Assembly (NCBI GenBank): GCA_963576565.1
Contig: OY755038.1
Span: 11,237,756 to 11,301,755, forward strand
Length of the DNA: 64,000 nt
Direction: 5' to 3'
DNA from: Aspidapion aeneum
Lineage: Eukaryota; Arthropoda; Insecta; Coleoptera; Brentidae
Shown here: positions 1-10,960 of the stretch, piece after piece
Position numbering within the stretch: the stretch's first letter is position 1
Layout of the letters: every line of letters begins with the position of its first letter
Notes under the pieces: generated by a model
What the model was told of the DNA's origin: nothing
The model's input: the letters and a program-made list of their open reading frames with translations, nothing else
The model's database searches: none
Position numbers and translations under genes: made by a program

Positions 1-533
1 AAAAAAAATCTGTTTGCAATGTGTCTTAAAAGTCCACCTGGACGAATATTTATTTTTGACCTTTTTTTCATCCAGTTCGGCGACCACCCATTTTTTGATA
101 GAAAAACTAAGAAATTGTAACTAAAAGTGATATTTTTCGATGGGAAAATTATTATTCTAACTAAAAAACATAAAAGTTCAACACATTTTGTAAAATTCTA
201 ATACTTACTCGCGATTTCCCGCATGCACCTACACTAGCAAAAACATAAAGAAAACCTCACTTTGGTTCAAGGCACGTTCACCCTTCTAAAGACAGGGCTG
301 TACTGGCTAAACTTTTGGCGCGATTTAAAAAACGACTTTACCGTTTGGTGGGGGAAGGATCATTTTTTAAGAAAGTGTCCATAGATGGAGCCATATGGTG
401 CTTGTTATCTTATTTTTAGGCAAAAAGTGCCAAAGTGGACGACAATTGGGGGTGGACGGCTAACTGGATATTTTACCCTACCATGCTCTAGGAGTTCGAG
501 GCGCAACAAGTTTGAAGAGAGAATACTGGTATA
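1..533. other. AT-rich sequence, no gene seen
   Basis: No convincing coding, RNA or terminal-repeat signal. The last 150 bases become less AT-rich and lead into the tandem repeat that follows. Confidence 0.5.
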
Positions 534-921
534 CTGGCCTGCGGCACAAGCCTTGGCTGGTCCGTAGACGGTTTAAGTGGTCTGATGGAACGGAAAACTG
601 ACGGTCCGATAACAGTACAAGCTGTACTGTACGCAAATAGGATTTTCCGGACGGTTTTATGACTTTCGAACAGCCTGATGGAACGTATAACTAATGTGGA
701 TACAGGAAAAAACGCACACAAATTTAACTGGCCTGCGGCACAAGCCGTGGCTGGTCCGAAGACGGTTTAAGTGGTCTGATGGAACGGTAAACTGACTGTC
801 CGATAACAGTACAAGCTGTACTGTACGCAAATAGGATTTTCCGGACGGTTTTATGACTTTCGAACGGCCTGATGGAACGTATAACTAATGTGGATACAGG
901 AAAAAACGCACACAAATTTAG
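534..921. repeat. Two-copy tandem repeat, 194-bp unit
   Basis: The block starting CTGGCCTGCGGCACAAGCC occurs at 534 and again at 728, so the unit is 194 bp; both copies end at the same ACGCACACAAATTTA string. The copies differ at only a few positions. Antisense reading frames here are by-products of the repeat (both carry the same peptide) and are not called. Short internal inversions around GTACAAGCTGTACTGTAC are present in each unit. Confidence 0.9.
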
Positions 922-1288
922 TATGTATACCAAAGCTTGTTGTGACCGATTTTTGACAAGTTCCGACAAATTAAAAGACGTAAAAATAAATTCTTCTACA
1001 GCATTTTTTATGTGTGTTCATATTTAATTCATAATAAAGTCGGAAAAAAGAATTTTCCGCACTAAAAATAATTAAGTAATTTGATCCAAGCATTGTTTTA
1101 CAAAATTTATATACTTTATCTTCATTAATTATTACAAAAACTTAAACAACATTTATAAAAGTTTATCCAAAACTAACAGATTAAACTTATCCAACATTAT
1201 TACAATTTACAAAAAACAAAGAGTCTCGAGGACGTTCTCTTGGGCTGCAGTGGCCCTGTTGCAATGTATGCGTTTTAAAGTTGCTATA
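922..1288. other. AT-rich sequence, no gene seen
   Basis: AT-rich and featureless, ending at the TA that flanks the next foldback element. Confidence 0.5.
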
Positions 1289-1290
1289 TA

Positions 1291-3172
1291 CAGGGTGTCC
1301 CAGAACTAATGGTACATCGTTAAACTGAAGATTCCTTGGGTACAAATATTACGATTTAGCCATACTTACCTTAGTCCAAACGTTCGTATTAACCGAGATA
1401 CAGGGTGTTAAACTTTATTTTTTCAATTTGATTTTCTTTAATAACTTTTTTACTTATTAATATTTTTGCAAAAAATAACCAGCCTGTGAGTTTTTTTAAA
1501 ATTGGCAAGACGATTCCGTTGAAAAATTTTATGTACAACGTACAGGGTGTTCTTTGAACCACTGCAATTGCATAAAAATCAGTGTATTTTTCTTGTGCCT
1601 CGGTGTATACCAGTTTCTATGTAAAATGATGGTTTTCTCATCCTTTTTATGTAAAAAAGTTATACTGTTTTAAAGTAGCTCAGAGCAACGGTTTTTGAGA
1701 TTTTTGCATTTAAAGTTTTTATTGCATGTGAGTGATATGCCTAATTTATGTATGATACTTTCTTCAATTCTTTCTACTAATTAATAATTTTGCACAAAAA
1801 ATTGGGTTTAGTGGTTTTTGGGTATGGACAATTTAATTTTGGTTAAAAAAAATAAAAATAATATACAGGGTGTTCTCTAGGTCGGTACCGTTACATTAAA
1901 ATAGGTCTAACGTTTTTGTTCCGCGGTGTATACAAGATTCTATTAAAAACATTTATTTTTTAATTTCTTTTAAGTAAAAAAGTTATAGCTTTTAGATGTC
2001 GCTTAGAGCAACGGTTTTCAAGATACTTAAATTAGAAGTTTTTATTGTATGCGTAAAAGATTTTTGATTAAATTCTTACTTCATACATATCAATACTTTT
2101 TTATAGCATTCTAAGATTTTGCGTTTTCTTAAAAAATATTAGGTGAAAAAATATACAGTGTGGTTCTTGAATTATCATAAGTGTGTTAAAACAATTGTAA
2201 GTTATTGTCCGTTATTGCAACTGTGTAGCGCTATGTTTTTAATGAGGAACAAAAATCTCTTCGTATTAGTTTTTTTAAAAATGGTAAGTATACTTTATTA
2301 ACGCAAGTATTTTTTTATTGTTTTCAAGAAAATTTTAATTCAAAAAAATAATATTTTATTATTTATTAAAAAAATATAAAATTTCAAAAAGCATGGCACT
2401 CTCAGCAACATAATTAAAATTTTAAAATTAGTAAATCAAACTTAAAATTTTTTATTATAGTAGGCTTGTTATTAATAATTATTTAATAAATAAAATAATA
2501 TTCCGTTTAAAAACCTGCTTAAGTATACACCGAGGCACAAAAAAATACACCAATGATTTTAATGCAATGGTTGGTAGTGGTCCAAAGAACACCCTGTACA
2601 TTGTACATCACATTTTTCAACGGAATCGTCTTGCAAATTTCAGAGAGACCTACATGCTGGTTAGTTTGTGCAAAAATATTAATTAGTAGAAAGAATTGAA
2701 GAAAGTATCATACATAAATTAGGCATATCACTCATATGCAATAAAAACTTTAAATGCAAAAATCTCAAAAACCGTTGCTCTGAGCGACTTTAAAGCAGTA
2801 TAACTTTTTTACATAAAAATGATGGAAAAACCATTATTTTATATAAAAACTGGTATACACCGAGGCGCAAAAAAAATACACTGATTTTAATGCAATGGTA
2901 GTGGTCCAAGGAACACCCTATACATTGTACATCAAAATTTTCAACGGAATCGTCTTACCAATTTCAAAAAAACTTACACGCTGGTTATTTCTTGCAAAAA
3001 TATTAATTAGTAAAAAAGTTATTAAAGGAAATCGAACTGAAAAAATAAAGTTTAACACCCTGTATCTCGGTTAGTACGAACTTTTGGACTAAGGTAAGTA
3101 TGGCTAAATCGTAATATTTTGACCCAGGGAATTTAAGGTTTAACTATGTACCATTAGTTCTGGGACACCCTG
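1291..3172. mobile_element. 1.88-kb foldback element, TA target duplication
   Basis: Starts CAGGGTGTCCCAGAACTAAT and ends with its reverse complement; TA lies on both sides. The inverted similarity continues inward for several hundred bases (for example the segments near 1500-1600 against 2860-2960). An inner block occurs twice on the right half (near 2523-2640 and 2850-2960), so the palindrome has an internal duplication. TA duplication and long inverted repeats fit a non-autonomous Tc1/mariner-type foldback. No transposase frame is visible. It starts 30 bases beyond the stop codon of the - strand gene, so that gene's 3' UTR probably runs into it. Confidence 0.85.
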
Positions 3173-3202
3173 TATATAACTAAACACCAATGTACATATA
3201 AT

Positions 3203-4827
3203 TTAAACTTGAACTTGTTGAGCTTGATTTAAGATGTATCTAGAATACAAAACCAGTGACTTAAGAGGCATGAATTTAAGTAACCGTTTCCACTCTGCAC
3301 TGATTAGCTCGTTTAAATCTTCACGGCCATGTTTTCTCAACAGTAAGAGATTTCCCAAAAAGCTTTTTAAGTTAACTTCGATTTCTTGCTTGATCGGTTC
3401 AATTTGATCCATCGCCATTTTTTCTTTGATATATGCTTTTATTTCTTTTCCATCTATGGGATATAAGAAGAGAGATTTAACAAAACGTGCAGACCACTCA
3501 ATTTTGTGTCCGTCTTGCAAAACTTTACTTTCATTTCTTTTAATGGCTAATTCCAGAAGATTGTCAAGCATTTGCGATTTTGATAAACTTGGATTTTCAT
3601 CTGTTTGTGAAAATGAATCTTTAAATTTGGGTAAAGAATCTTCCAGGTTATCAGTTTGGCATAAAGCCTCTTTCATTTCCTTTATTTTACTTTTTATTGG
3701 TGTAGCCAAGTTAGTATTTTTAGTTGGACAGTCGAACTTAGTTTTACTTGTTTCTGGTTTTTCTGAATTTGTAGGGGAAAAGCCGTAACACTCATAAGAT
3801 CTTACTTGGTTACTATTTTCCTTTAAACAAACATTTGATACAATATTTATATTTGCCTGTCTTCCTGAAGGCATATTATCAACTTCACTTTCAAATAGAA
3901 AATTGTTTTTACTAGTTTTCTTTTTTTCTTTTGTGTACGATTTTGTAACATCTGGTTCATTAATTTGAAATTCTTGATTTGGTATGTTTTTATTGCTTTT
4001 AGAAAGGCTTTCTTCATTTGCAATGTGCTGTGAATTTAATAGGGCTTGGTTTATTTGTGGGTTTGTTTTATTTGTCTTTTTTGATTTTCCACATGTCTCG
4101 GGTATAGCTTGTACTTTTTCTGGTACATGTAGTTTATTTCCGTCTTTGTCAAGATTATTTTCATAAATTTCCTTTCCTTCCTTTGCAGCCAATTTTGTAA
4201 CATCTCCTTTTTCATTACATGTTTGTTGATTGCTTCTGGATAGGTTTTCTAGAACTACAATTAGCTCTCGACCTCTTAAAGTTTGATTTAATTCTGGGCT
4301 TATTTTATATACCTCCTTTAGCCTTTCTTGGTTCTTGGGTTCTACTTGATTCTCCTTATCCAACTCATTACTTTCTGTTGCTTTGGAAATTTGATCAAAT
4401 ATTTCTGTATTTTGTTCAAAATCTTGTTTGTTTATTGTATTTGTCAATGTTGGCCTTCCACGTTTCTTGGCTGAAGCTTTATCATATTTATCTGACCCTT
4501 GGGAACTTTGCTTACTATGATTGTTTGAGGTTTTAGATTTATTAATTTGTTCATGCTGCTCATGTGGGTTTATAGCAGCATTTTCTTTATTTTTTATTGA
4601 TTTTTTTGGTTTTTTGCCTCTTTTAAACTGCACTGTATCATGTTCCTGTTCTTCTTCAGAAGAATTGTTTTTTAACCTTTTAGCTTTGCTAACATTGCCA
4701 GAAACAACACTTTTTTGTGGTTTATTACTATTTGGTGATTTTTCTTTATATTTCAGGCTTGATACCTTTCTTTTCTTGTTTTTCTGAGTTTTAGTTTTTT
4801 CTATCTCTACCTCACTCCCTGATTCAT
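3203..4827 (-). CDS. Terminal exon of the AT-hook protein
   Basis: About 542 codons open from a good acceptor (polypyrimidine tract then CAG) to TAA. Open frame extends a further 47 codons upstream of the acceptor, but that part is hydrophobic, intron-like and differs in composition, so the splice start is preferred over the upstream ATG. The C-terminal block (RKHGREDLNELISAEWKRLL) is helical and is the part most likely to be conserved. Confidence 0.75.
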
Positions 4828-7210
4828 CTGAAAAAAAACCAGAAATAAACAGTGGTGTGCAGTTGTAATCAAAGCAGAGTAGGCAAAAACATGCAATTAA
4901 TTGGAGGAGGAGTTTCAAAATCATCTGAAACACAAAGATATACAAAAAATTTTGAAATTGGTGCAACATAGCTCACACTACTATAGTATAGTAGTAGTGT
5001 GAGCTAAAATTTAGAAATAGCTGAGAGAAAAGCTCTAAGGATCATAAGAAAATTTCCTAGGGGAAAACAGCTTAAGGCATTACTTGACATTACCCACATA
5101 AATTAGCATGGCATTGTAGATTATGTTCAGGAGGGATTTCTCCCTTAAAGAAGCACAAGACTGTGCACCTATACCAAGACATTAACTGCAAAATTATTAA
5201 GAATGGTAATTAAAAAATATGCCTTCTTATAGTGCAGATCATTAATTTAGGCTTCCAGTTACGGCACGGTGCTAAGCATGTTGCATGGCACGACATTGGT
5301 TAGCAAAAACATGAATAAAATTGATTTTTAGGTTAGCTATTACGCCTTCAAGCGATGGCAGCATACCTTAGGATAAGGGACGCGGGCGTGTGGAGAAGGA
5401 GCGGTGGACAAAAAGGACATTCGGAGATCGCGACTGTGACGGAAAAGGAGATTCCTTTATCGACGTACAGGCTAGCGATGCCAGAAAAGCGGTTAAGGGA
5501 GAATAGGAGATACCGTGTAACCATACCACCAACGGATGCATGGAAGGAGGACGGAGTTGAACTCCTTAGCGACGCCACGGTCTGCTATACAGACGGATCA
5601 AGGCTGACAGACCGGAATTCGACCGGTGCAGGAGTGTACGTGGAAAGCAAGAGCATTGGAAAAAGCTACCCGCTGGGATCCAATGCAACAGTCTTCCAGG
5701 CAGAGGTTTACGCTATACTGGCGTTAACATGGGAGGAAGAAATTAGGAACGAAACAGGAAAACGCCTCTGCATCTGTTCAGACAGTCAAGCTGCGCTGAA
5801 AGCACTGTGTAAACCAACCATGTCCGCAGGTTTGGTGCAGGAGTGTGCGGATGCACTTCAGGAATTGGCCGGCGTAAGAGAGGTAGAGCTCGTATGGGTC
5901 CCAGGTCACGTGGGAGTCCCCGGAAACGAGAAAGCGGACAGACTCGCCAGGGGAGGATCCCAGCAGAAATGCGTCGGGCCAGAACCGTTCCTGGGGCTCA
6001 CAAGAGGGCAAATGAAGTCCCTAACAGAGTGGACCCAGAAAGAGATACAAAGGGAGTGGACCAACACAGGAAACGCCAGACAGGCGAAGGAGTATGTGAC
6101 AGGCTACAGCAAATCCCGTAGGGACTGGCTGCTCCGTAGAACACGAAGAGAGGTGGGAGCCATAGTGGGAGTCCTGACCGGACACTGCGTCCAACAAGGA
6201 CACCTGGCAAAGATGAGAGTGAAGGAGGACGCGACGTGCGAGCGATGTTGGGCCCAGGACGAGACCTCGGCGCATTTTCTCTCATCATATGAAGCATACA
6301 AGGAGGCAAGAAGAGAGGTATTCGAAGAGGAGGCCTTTGAGACGGAGGACCTTCTGAATCTGAGGTGGCCCGATATTCTGGCCTTTGTACAGAAGACGGG
6401 CAGATTCCTTAGCGAGGGAAGGACGCAGTAGGGGGGATGCCCGGGGGTTGGCGAAAAGGGCGCTTCATGTGCCTAGTCGCCAGGCCTAGAGCCTACCCCA
6501 CACTACTACTACTACTACTACGCCTTCAAAAATTTTGAAATACATAACCCATCCAAAAGATATGTAAAATCCGACGTAAAATCTTTATTAGCAAAAAAAT
6601 AGCTCTTCAGTATAAAAAAAACTTTTAGAATAATGGCATTATTTATATAATATTAACGATAACCAAAGTATAAATAAATACAATTGCTTTTAATGAAATT
6701 TCCTAAACACTATCATTTTTAGGCAGCAACAAAGCAACTAACTAGAAAACTAACTGGTATTATTCCAATCCAAGAAAGACTGCAAACCCTTTCTTATGGA
6801 TTTTCTTCTAAACAACACAACAAAGAGCTTTTAAGATCAATAATGAAGAAGAAAACTCAAAATTGTAGATCAAGATACAAATTTCCAGTAAAGACCCTTT
6901 GGGAAATCATTATTGAAAAATAAAACTATTAATAAATGTATTAACTGTGCTAATTTGTTTTAAATAAGTTTTGTCAATTTGTACTTTTTTATACCAACTT
7001 TATTTTGTATTTTGCTCATTGGGCATTTAAAGGAGCTGTGCTATGATCACTTACCATCTTCAAATGATGATGATTGACAATATGAAACTTTCATTGATGA
7101 AAGTCTTAATCCTCCTGGTCGAGAAAGTGCTTCTTCCACATTCTTGTAAAATGTATTCCATTTCGCCATTCTTTTAGCTCTTTCATTAGGGCTCAGGAAA
7201 AAGGGTTGAT
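3203..7210 (-). CDS. Unrecognised AT-hook nuclear protein, two 3'-terminal exons
   Basis: Two exons on the - strand join in phase: 7210-7055 (acceptor AATAG, donor GTAAGT, phase 1) and 4827-3203 (acceptor TTTTTTTTCAG). They encode about 51 plus 542 residues. The larger exon is Lys/Asn/Ser/Glu-rich and probably disordered. It has a basic nuclear-localisation-like run (NKKRKV) at its start and an AT-hook core KKRGRPT about 120 residues in. The last ~130 residues are hydrophobic-helical and end in QAQQVQV before a TAA stop. Nothing shows an enzyme fold. I infer a chromatin or DNA-associated protein from the AT-hook and basic runs only. The first visible exon begins in mid-codon, so upstream exons are missing. 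The intron between the exons holds a retroelement and a + strand exon-like ORF. Confidence 0.75.
4969..5006. repeat. Solo 38-bp palindromic cap (TAGCTCACAC family)
   Basis: TAGCTCACAC and GTGTGAGCTA bracket a short TATAGTA-type centre. The same cap occurs at both ends of two larger elements near 26.2-26.9 kb and 30.2-30.8 kb, but here it stands alone. Confidence 0.7.
5341..6529 (+). mobile_element. 5'-truncated non-LTR retrotransposon with 11-bp target duplication
   Basis: TACGCCTTCAA occurs at 5341-5351 and at 6519-6529 and brackets the insert. The insert is GC-rich against the AT-rich flanks. It begins in the middle of an ORF2 reading frame and ends in an ACT/CTA microsatellite tail (6502-6520), as I-type and R1-type elements often do. 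Only the RNase H end of ORF2 is present, which is typical 5' truncation by target-primed reverse transcription. It lies in the intron of the AT-hook gene on the opposite strand. The intact frame and exact target duplication point to a fairly recent insertion. Confidence 0.9.
5355..6431 (+). pseudogene. RNase H and C-terminal part of an I/R1-type ORF2
   Basis: About 358 open codons. RNase H catalytic signatures are in order: YTDGS (about residue 78), the FQAEVYAI glutamate (about 114), the ICSDSQAAL aspartate (about 143) and the late WVPGHVGVPGNEKADRLAR block (about 180-200). After this comes a C-x2-C...H motif (CERCWAQDETSAHFL) of the C-terminal zinc knuckle seen in I/R1 ORF2 proteins; the usual last Cys is replaced (SSYEAY). 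RNase H degrades the RNA strand of an RNA-DNA hybrid. The endonuclease and RT domains are absent, so the copy cannot move on its own. The first ATG is internal to the original protein. Confidence 0.85.
6722..6925 (+). other. Possible terminal exon of an unrecognised nested gene
   Basis: After a good acceptor (CATTTTTAG) a 67-codon frame runs to TAA, and AATAAA overlaps the stop, with a second AATAAA 10 bases on. The peptide is basic (for example LTGIIPIQERLQTLSYGF, then KTLWEIIIEK at the end). No Met start and no partner exon was fixed. A candidate upstream exon starts after the acceptor at 5331 and is cut by the retroelement above. It could be a small nested gene or an old transposon exon. 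Confidence 0.3.
7055..7210 (-). CDS. Penultimate exon of the AT-hook protein
   Basis: Open frame in a single phase containing FFLSPNERAKRMAKWNTF and ending SFED, with a consensus donor (ATG/GTAAGT). Its phase-1 end fits the phase of the exon at 4827. It starts with two bases of a split codon, so another exon lies further upstream on the - strand and was not found. Confidence 0.65.
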
Positions 7211-7504
7211 CTATTAAAAACAATAAATCTAGATAATCGTTTCAAGTTTATTTATTTACACATACTTTATATTACAGATAGATACTTATTTGATTAATAT
7301 TAAATTTTAAATATATAAGTTCCTAGATGACTTAACACCTGTATGCCTTTTTATTACAAGCTTTTATTTAGCTTCAGATGTTCTGTCTAACTATCTAACT
7401 ATCTATCAAATCTTGTGAAGCGTTTTTGACACACTTCCCATTATCCGATTTGGATGAAATTTGGTACACACATAGTGGTCCCATGACAATACAACATTAA
7501 GAAA

Positions 7505-7830
7505 AAAAAATCTAACTGAACCGAACCAAAGGAAAATGAACCAATAATTTAAAAAAAAAAAAAAACTTTCCTGACTTCCTGCCCGGGATCCTAGAGGATG
7601 TGAATCCGAACCGAACCAAACTGAACCAAACCTAACCTAACCAAACTAAACTACAACACGTACTGCTAATTAGGTTTAGTTGGGTAGGGTTAGGTTTGGA
7701 TAGGTTCGGTTTGGTACGGTCTGGTTCGGATTCACATCCTCTAGGATCCTGGGTAGGAAGTCAGGAAAGTTTTTTTTTTTGAAAAAAAAATATTGGTTTA
7801 GTTTGCTTTGGTTCGGGTCGGTTAGATCTG
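7505..7830. repeat. ~325-bp foldback with degenerate CCTAA/TTAGG arms
   Basis: The arm beginning AACTTTCCTGACTTCCTGCC (7564) is repeated inverted ending at 7772; homology continues outward to about 7505 and 7830 through A- and T-runs. The arm interiors are built of AACCTAACC and AACCGAACC-like words. Centre is about 7665-7680. Confidence 0.8.
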
Positions 7831-7969
7831 ATTAGGTTTCGTTAGGTTAGGTTTTTGAAACTTTCTATTTTCATGTGGTTAGAATCATTCAAGTGAAAAT
7901 CACCCTGTACATCTATTCTAATACATGAGGTAAATAATATTGGTAGATCTACGCATGCGAAGTCAGGGA

Positions 7970-8622
7970 TTGGAAGTGGACTTGGTAGGGCTAGCGTCTT
8001 GTCAGGTTATATACGCTATGATGGGCGGGGCATATATCAGAGCTGGTCGGTGATTGGTCACTTTCCCGAGATTCAGTTTTGTTGTTGTAAGCGAGCCGTT
8101 TAGTGTTTTTAAGAACCGGTACCCATGTTCTGTTAATTTTAAGTTTCTTCAGATCTGTTAAAGTTCTGCTGGTGTTAATGAATTTCGATTGCTTCTCTAT
8201 AGAGTCTTGGATAGTATGAAGAGGAGGAGCAGAGAACTTGTGTGTCTTCGAATTTTATTCGGTGGTCTTCATTGTTTAGTGTGTGGCCTGCAACTGCAGA
8301 TTTTTCCGTGTGTCCAAGTCGACAGTTGGCTTTGTGTTCTTTGATTCTTGTGTTTACGGACCGTTTGGTTGTTCCGATGTAGACACTTCACAGGTACAGG
8401 GAATGCGGTATATCCCTGAAGAACTTAGTGGATCCCTTATATCCTTCGCAGATCTGAGGTGGTTCTCGATCTTCTTAGGTGGCTTGAAGATCGTTTTTAT
8501 GTTGTGTTTTCCCAGAATACGTCCGATCCTATCCGTCACTACAGGGATGTAGGGCAGGGTTACTCCTAGTGCTCGGATTTGGTCGTATACATTTATCAAT
8601 GTCGCTTTGAGTGTTCTGTTGT
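7970..8622 (-). mobile_element. Penelope-like element fragment (GIY-YIG end)
   Basis: Antisense frame reads [19 protein letters not shown] ... GIYRIPCTC, the region just before and into the GIY-YIG endonuclease of Penelope-like elements. It is about 90% like the longer copy at 27.4-28.3 kb by eye, including the untranslated part near 8010-8200. A frameshift sits at the GIY-YIG motif. It directly abuts the 3' end of the CR1/jockey-like element to its right. Confidence 0.8.
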
Positions 8623-8639
8623 TCCATATATATATTTTT

Positions 8640-9296
8640 TTAAATATAGAAAACTGTTTGTTTTGATGCTTATTTCGAGGTTTACGTTTTATGTTAATAG
8701 GCATCATGTTGTACACTTTTGGGCCCAAATATTCTAATGATCTCTTAAAAAATTCGCTGCGGCAGTGTGGTATACTGAGTATATTTTTGGCTAAGTGATA
8801 ATATATTTTTATCTTCCTTTTTATGTATAAAACATACCAATGAATGAAGTTATAATATTCTTATATTGTTAATTTTAGAATTATAAAGAAGATGCATGTG
8901 GTATAAATAATCTTGTTTATAAATAATTTTTAGTATTTTGTTTTGAATTATTTGCAATGCTTTCAATGTATTGTCATACATTGCACCCCAAGTGAGTATA
9001 TCATACCTTAGCAAGGATTGCACCAAGCAATGATATAAAGATGTTAGTAATTTTTTTGACAATATATTTTTTAAAACATAAAATCTATAAATGAGAGATT
9101 TTAATTTTTTAGTTAGATGTTCAACTTGATTTGTCCACTTTAAGTTCGAGTCAATACAGATCCCAAGATATTTTGTATATGGTACTTCCATTATTTTTTC
9201 TTTAAAAGTATCTATTTCAATATAACTGAAATCCGGACGTGCCCTATGTAATTTGTTTTTTGTAGATTTAATGATAATTTGTGAACATCTAGCCAT
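8640..9296 (-). pseudogene. RT C-terminal region, CR1/jockey-like
   Basis: Frame reads YTKYLGICIDSNLKWTNQV, then LLRYDILTWG and LQIIQNKILKIIYK, the usual order after the RT palm of CR1/jockey elements. A second frame nearer 8640 carries the very end (FFKRSLEYLGPKVYNMMP). Upstream bases give VKAKVVEGLKKIKTWLD, but the YxDD catalytic box that should precede it is gone. Confidence 0.8.
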
Positions 9297-9403
9297 GTTT
9301 TTATTTTTTTAAGGCCTTCAACAACCTTAGCCTTAACCTGTTCCTAGAAATACAGCTATACATTTTTTATCACTATTGGTGGTGTTAGACACATTTCACT
9401 AAT

Positions 9404-9546
9404 ACCCTGTTTCCACCAATGCACGCCCACCCTGATTCAAAAAACGCATCAGGTGACGCTGCATTTAAAAGCAGTGCAAATCCATGGGCCATCACGTGAT
9501 GCGTTTTTTGAATCGGGGTGGGCATGCATTGGTGGAAACAGGGTAT
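9404..9546. mobile_element. 143-bp hairpin MITE inserted in the RT region
   Basis: Begins ATACCCTGTTTCCACCAATG and ends with the inverted sequence; the arms match for about 50 bp around a short centre (CTGCATTTAAAAGCAG). It lies between two parts of the retroelement ORF2. Confidence 0.85.
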
Positions 9547-9589
9547 CAGCAAAGCAGCCATGGCATCGCTAGTACTAACCCCTAATCGA

Positions 9590-9771
9590 TTATTTGTTTG
9601 AAAAAATTTACTAAACATGCTTTCAGACATCTTTCAAACATTTTAGCAAAGTTACTAATTAGACTTATTGGTCTATAGTTTGATATACTCTTTTTGCCTG
9701 ATTTATGTATTAGGATTATAATAGATTTTTTAAAGTGGGAGGGTAAAATTCCTGTCTTTGTAAAATATGTG
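9590..9771 (-). pseudogene. RT N-terminal motif block
   Basis: Antisense frame reads ILPSHFKKSIIIPIHKSGKK then NYRPISLISNFAKMFE, the standard start of non-LTR reverse transcriptases (motifs 0 and 1). Followed by a short tail and an in-frame stop. Confidence 0.8.
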
Positions 9772-9774
9772 TAA

Positions 9775-9916
9775 GGGTCGGTTTCTCAATAGAGGCTTAG
9801 CCCTGACCTGTGGGTTAAAAAAAGAGATGACTGACATATTGACCACATGCCAAAAAAAGACAGCTATCAAGGATGACCCACGGGTCAGAGCTAACCGTCT
9901 AATGAGAAACCGGCCC
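9775..9916. mobile_element. 142-bp PIF/Harbinger-like MITE, TAA target duplication
   Basis: Termini GGGTCGGTTTCTCA and TGAGAAACCGGCCC are inverted and the arms continue about 40 bp. TAA flanks both sides (9772-9774, 9917-9919). Removing one TAA plus the element rejoins the retroelement frame as VEPLTHIF. Confidence 0.85.
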
Positions 9917-10654
9917 TAAGTGGTTCAACGATAGCCGTTTTCAAGCGAAAAACTAGTAATTACTAGTTTTTACCATTGGCGTTCAAGCGGCCGTGGTAAA
10001 TACCACTCCTTGAAGAGTGACGTCACGAATGAGCCCTTTGTACGTCATCGTTTATTACCGGTAATTACCACATTTTTTCGAGGAAAGTTATTGGGTTTTC
10101 TAACCTCACAATCATTTGTTTTCTTTCTTTTGCGTCAATTTTTTTTGTGGCCCTGATTGGTTCAGTGGGCGAGGTGTCCGATTGCCAACACAGTACACGG
10201 ACCGCAAAGCGGTAGTATAGACACTCGGACTTCCCCGCCAAAAACTATTGAAAAAGGGGCCAGCTATTAGAGGGCGTGCAAAAGACAGACAGATTTTTGT
10301 ACTTTGACATTTTTGACAGGGTGTCAGCCGCCTAGCGACCTATCGCCATTTTCATTTTTCGTATTCTTTGTTCTTGTGTGGAAGTTCTCTTCGAAGCTTT
10401 TTTTGTTAATTTGTGTTTTTTCAGTGATTTTATAGACTTTTTTTGGACTTTTTTAGTTTTATAAGACTCTTTTGTTTAAGTATAACTGTTTATTCAAACA
10501 GAAGGTATGATGTAATGTCAACAATTTCTTTGTTACTTACAAAAGAAGTGTGATTTAAATCCCTTAACAAATTTTATATTTTTTGGAATCAAATGAGCAC
10601 TACTTTTTACAGTGGCGTAGCTAGAAACTGGCAATGGGGGGTTTTGCCATGCCA

Positions 10655-10960
10655 CCTCAACCATTTTCCGAGTTTTTCCAAAAATTTTCCCAGTTTTTAA
10701 CTAGGTTTCCCAAACATCTCCCGAGATTTCCTAAATTTTTTTAAAATTTTCCGATAAACACTTTTTCCTAGTTTTTCCGATTATTTCCCGAGTTTTTTCT
10801 GAATATTTCCAGAGTTTTCCGAATATTTTCCGAGTTTTCCCGATTATTTCCTGAGCTTTTTAAAAAATTTCCGGGTTTTTCACGGGTTTTTCCGAATATT
10901 TCCAGAGTTTTTCCGAAGATTTATTTTCCGAGTTTTCCGAAAATTTTCCGAGTTTTTCAG
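10655..10960. repeat. Degenerate TTTTCCGAGTTTTTCCGAA minisatellite
   Basis: Variants of TTTTCCGAGTTTTTCC and GAATATTTCC recur roughly every 20-30 bases across the stretch. A CAGTGGCGTAGCTAG start just upstream (10612) looks like a hAT-type terminus. Confidence 0.75.

Noticed and set aside
488..969. Two similar antisense ORFs (77 and 81 codons)
   Set aside because: They come from the two copies of a tandem repeat and have no gene-like context.
3426..4787. Four + strand ORFs opposite the AT-hook exon
   Set aside because: Phe/Leu-rich shadows of the Lys/Asn-rich coding strand.
5778..6309. Several other-frame ORFs within the RNase H fragment
   Set aside because: Shadows of a GC-rich real frame that has all RNase H motifs.
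7840..7860. Telomere repeat TTAGGTTAGG
   Set aside because: Only two units; part of the foldback arm, not an array.
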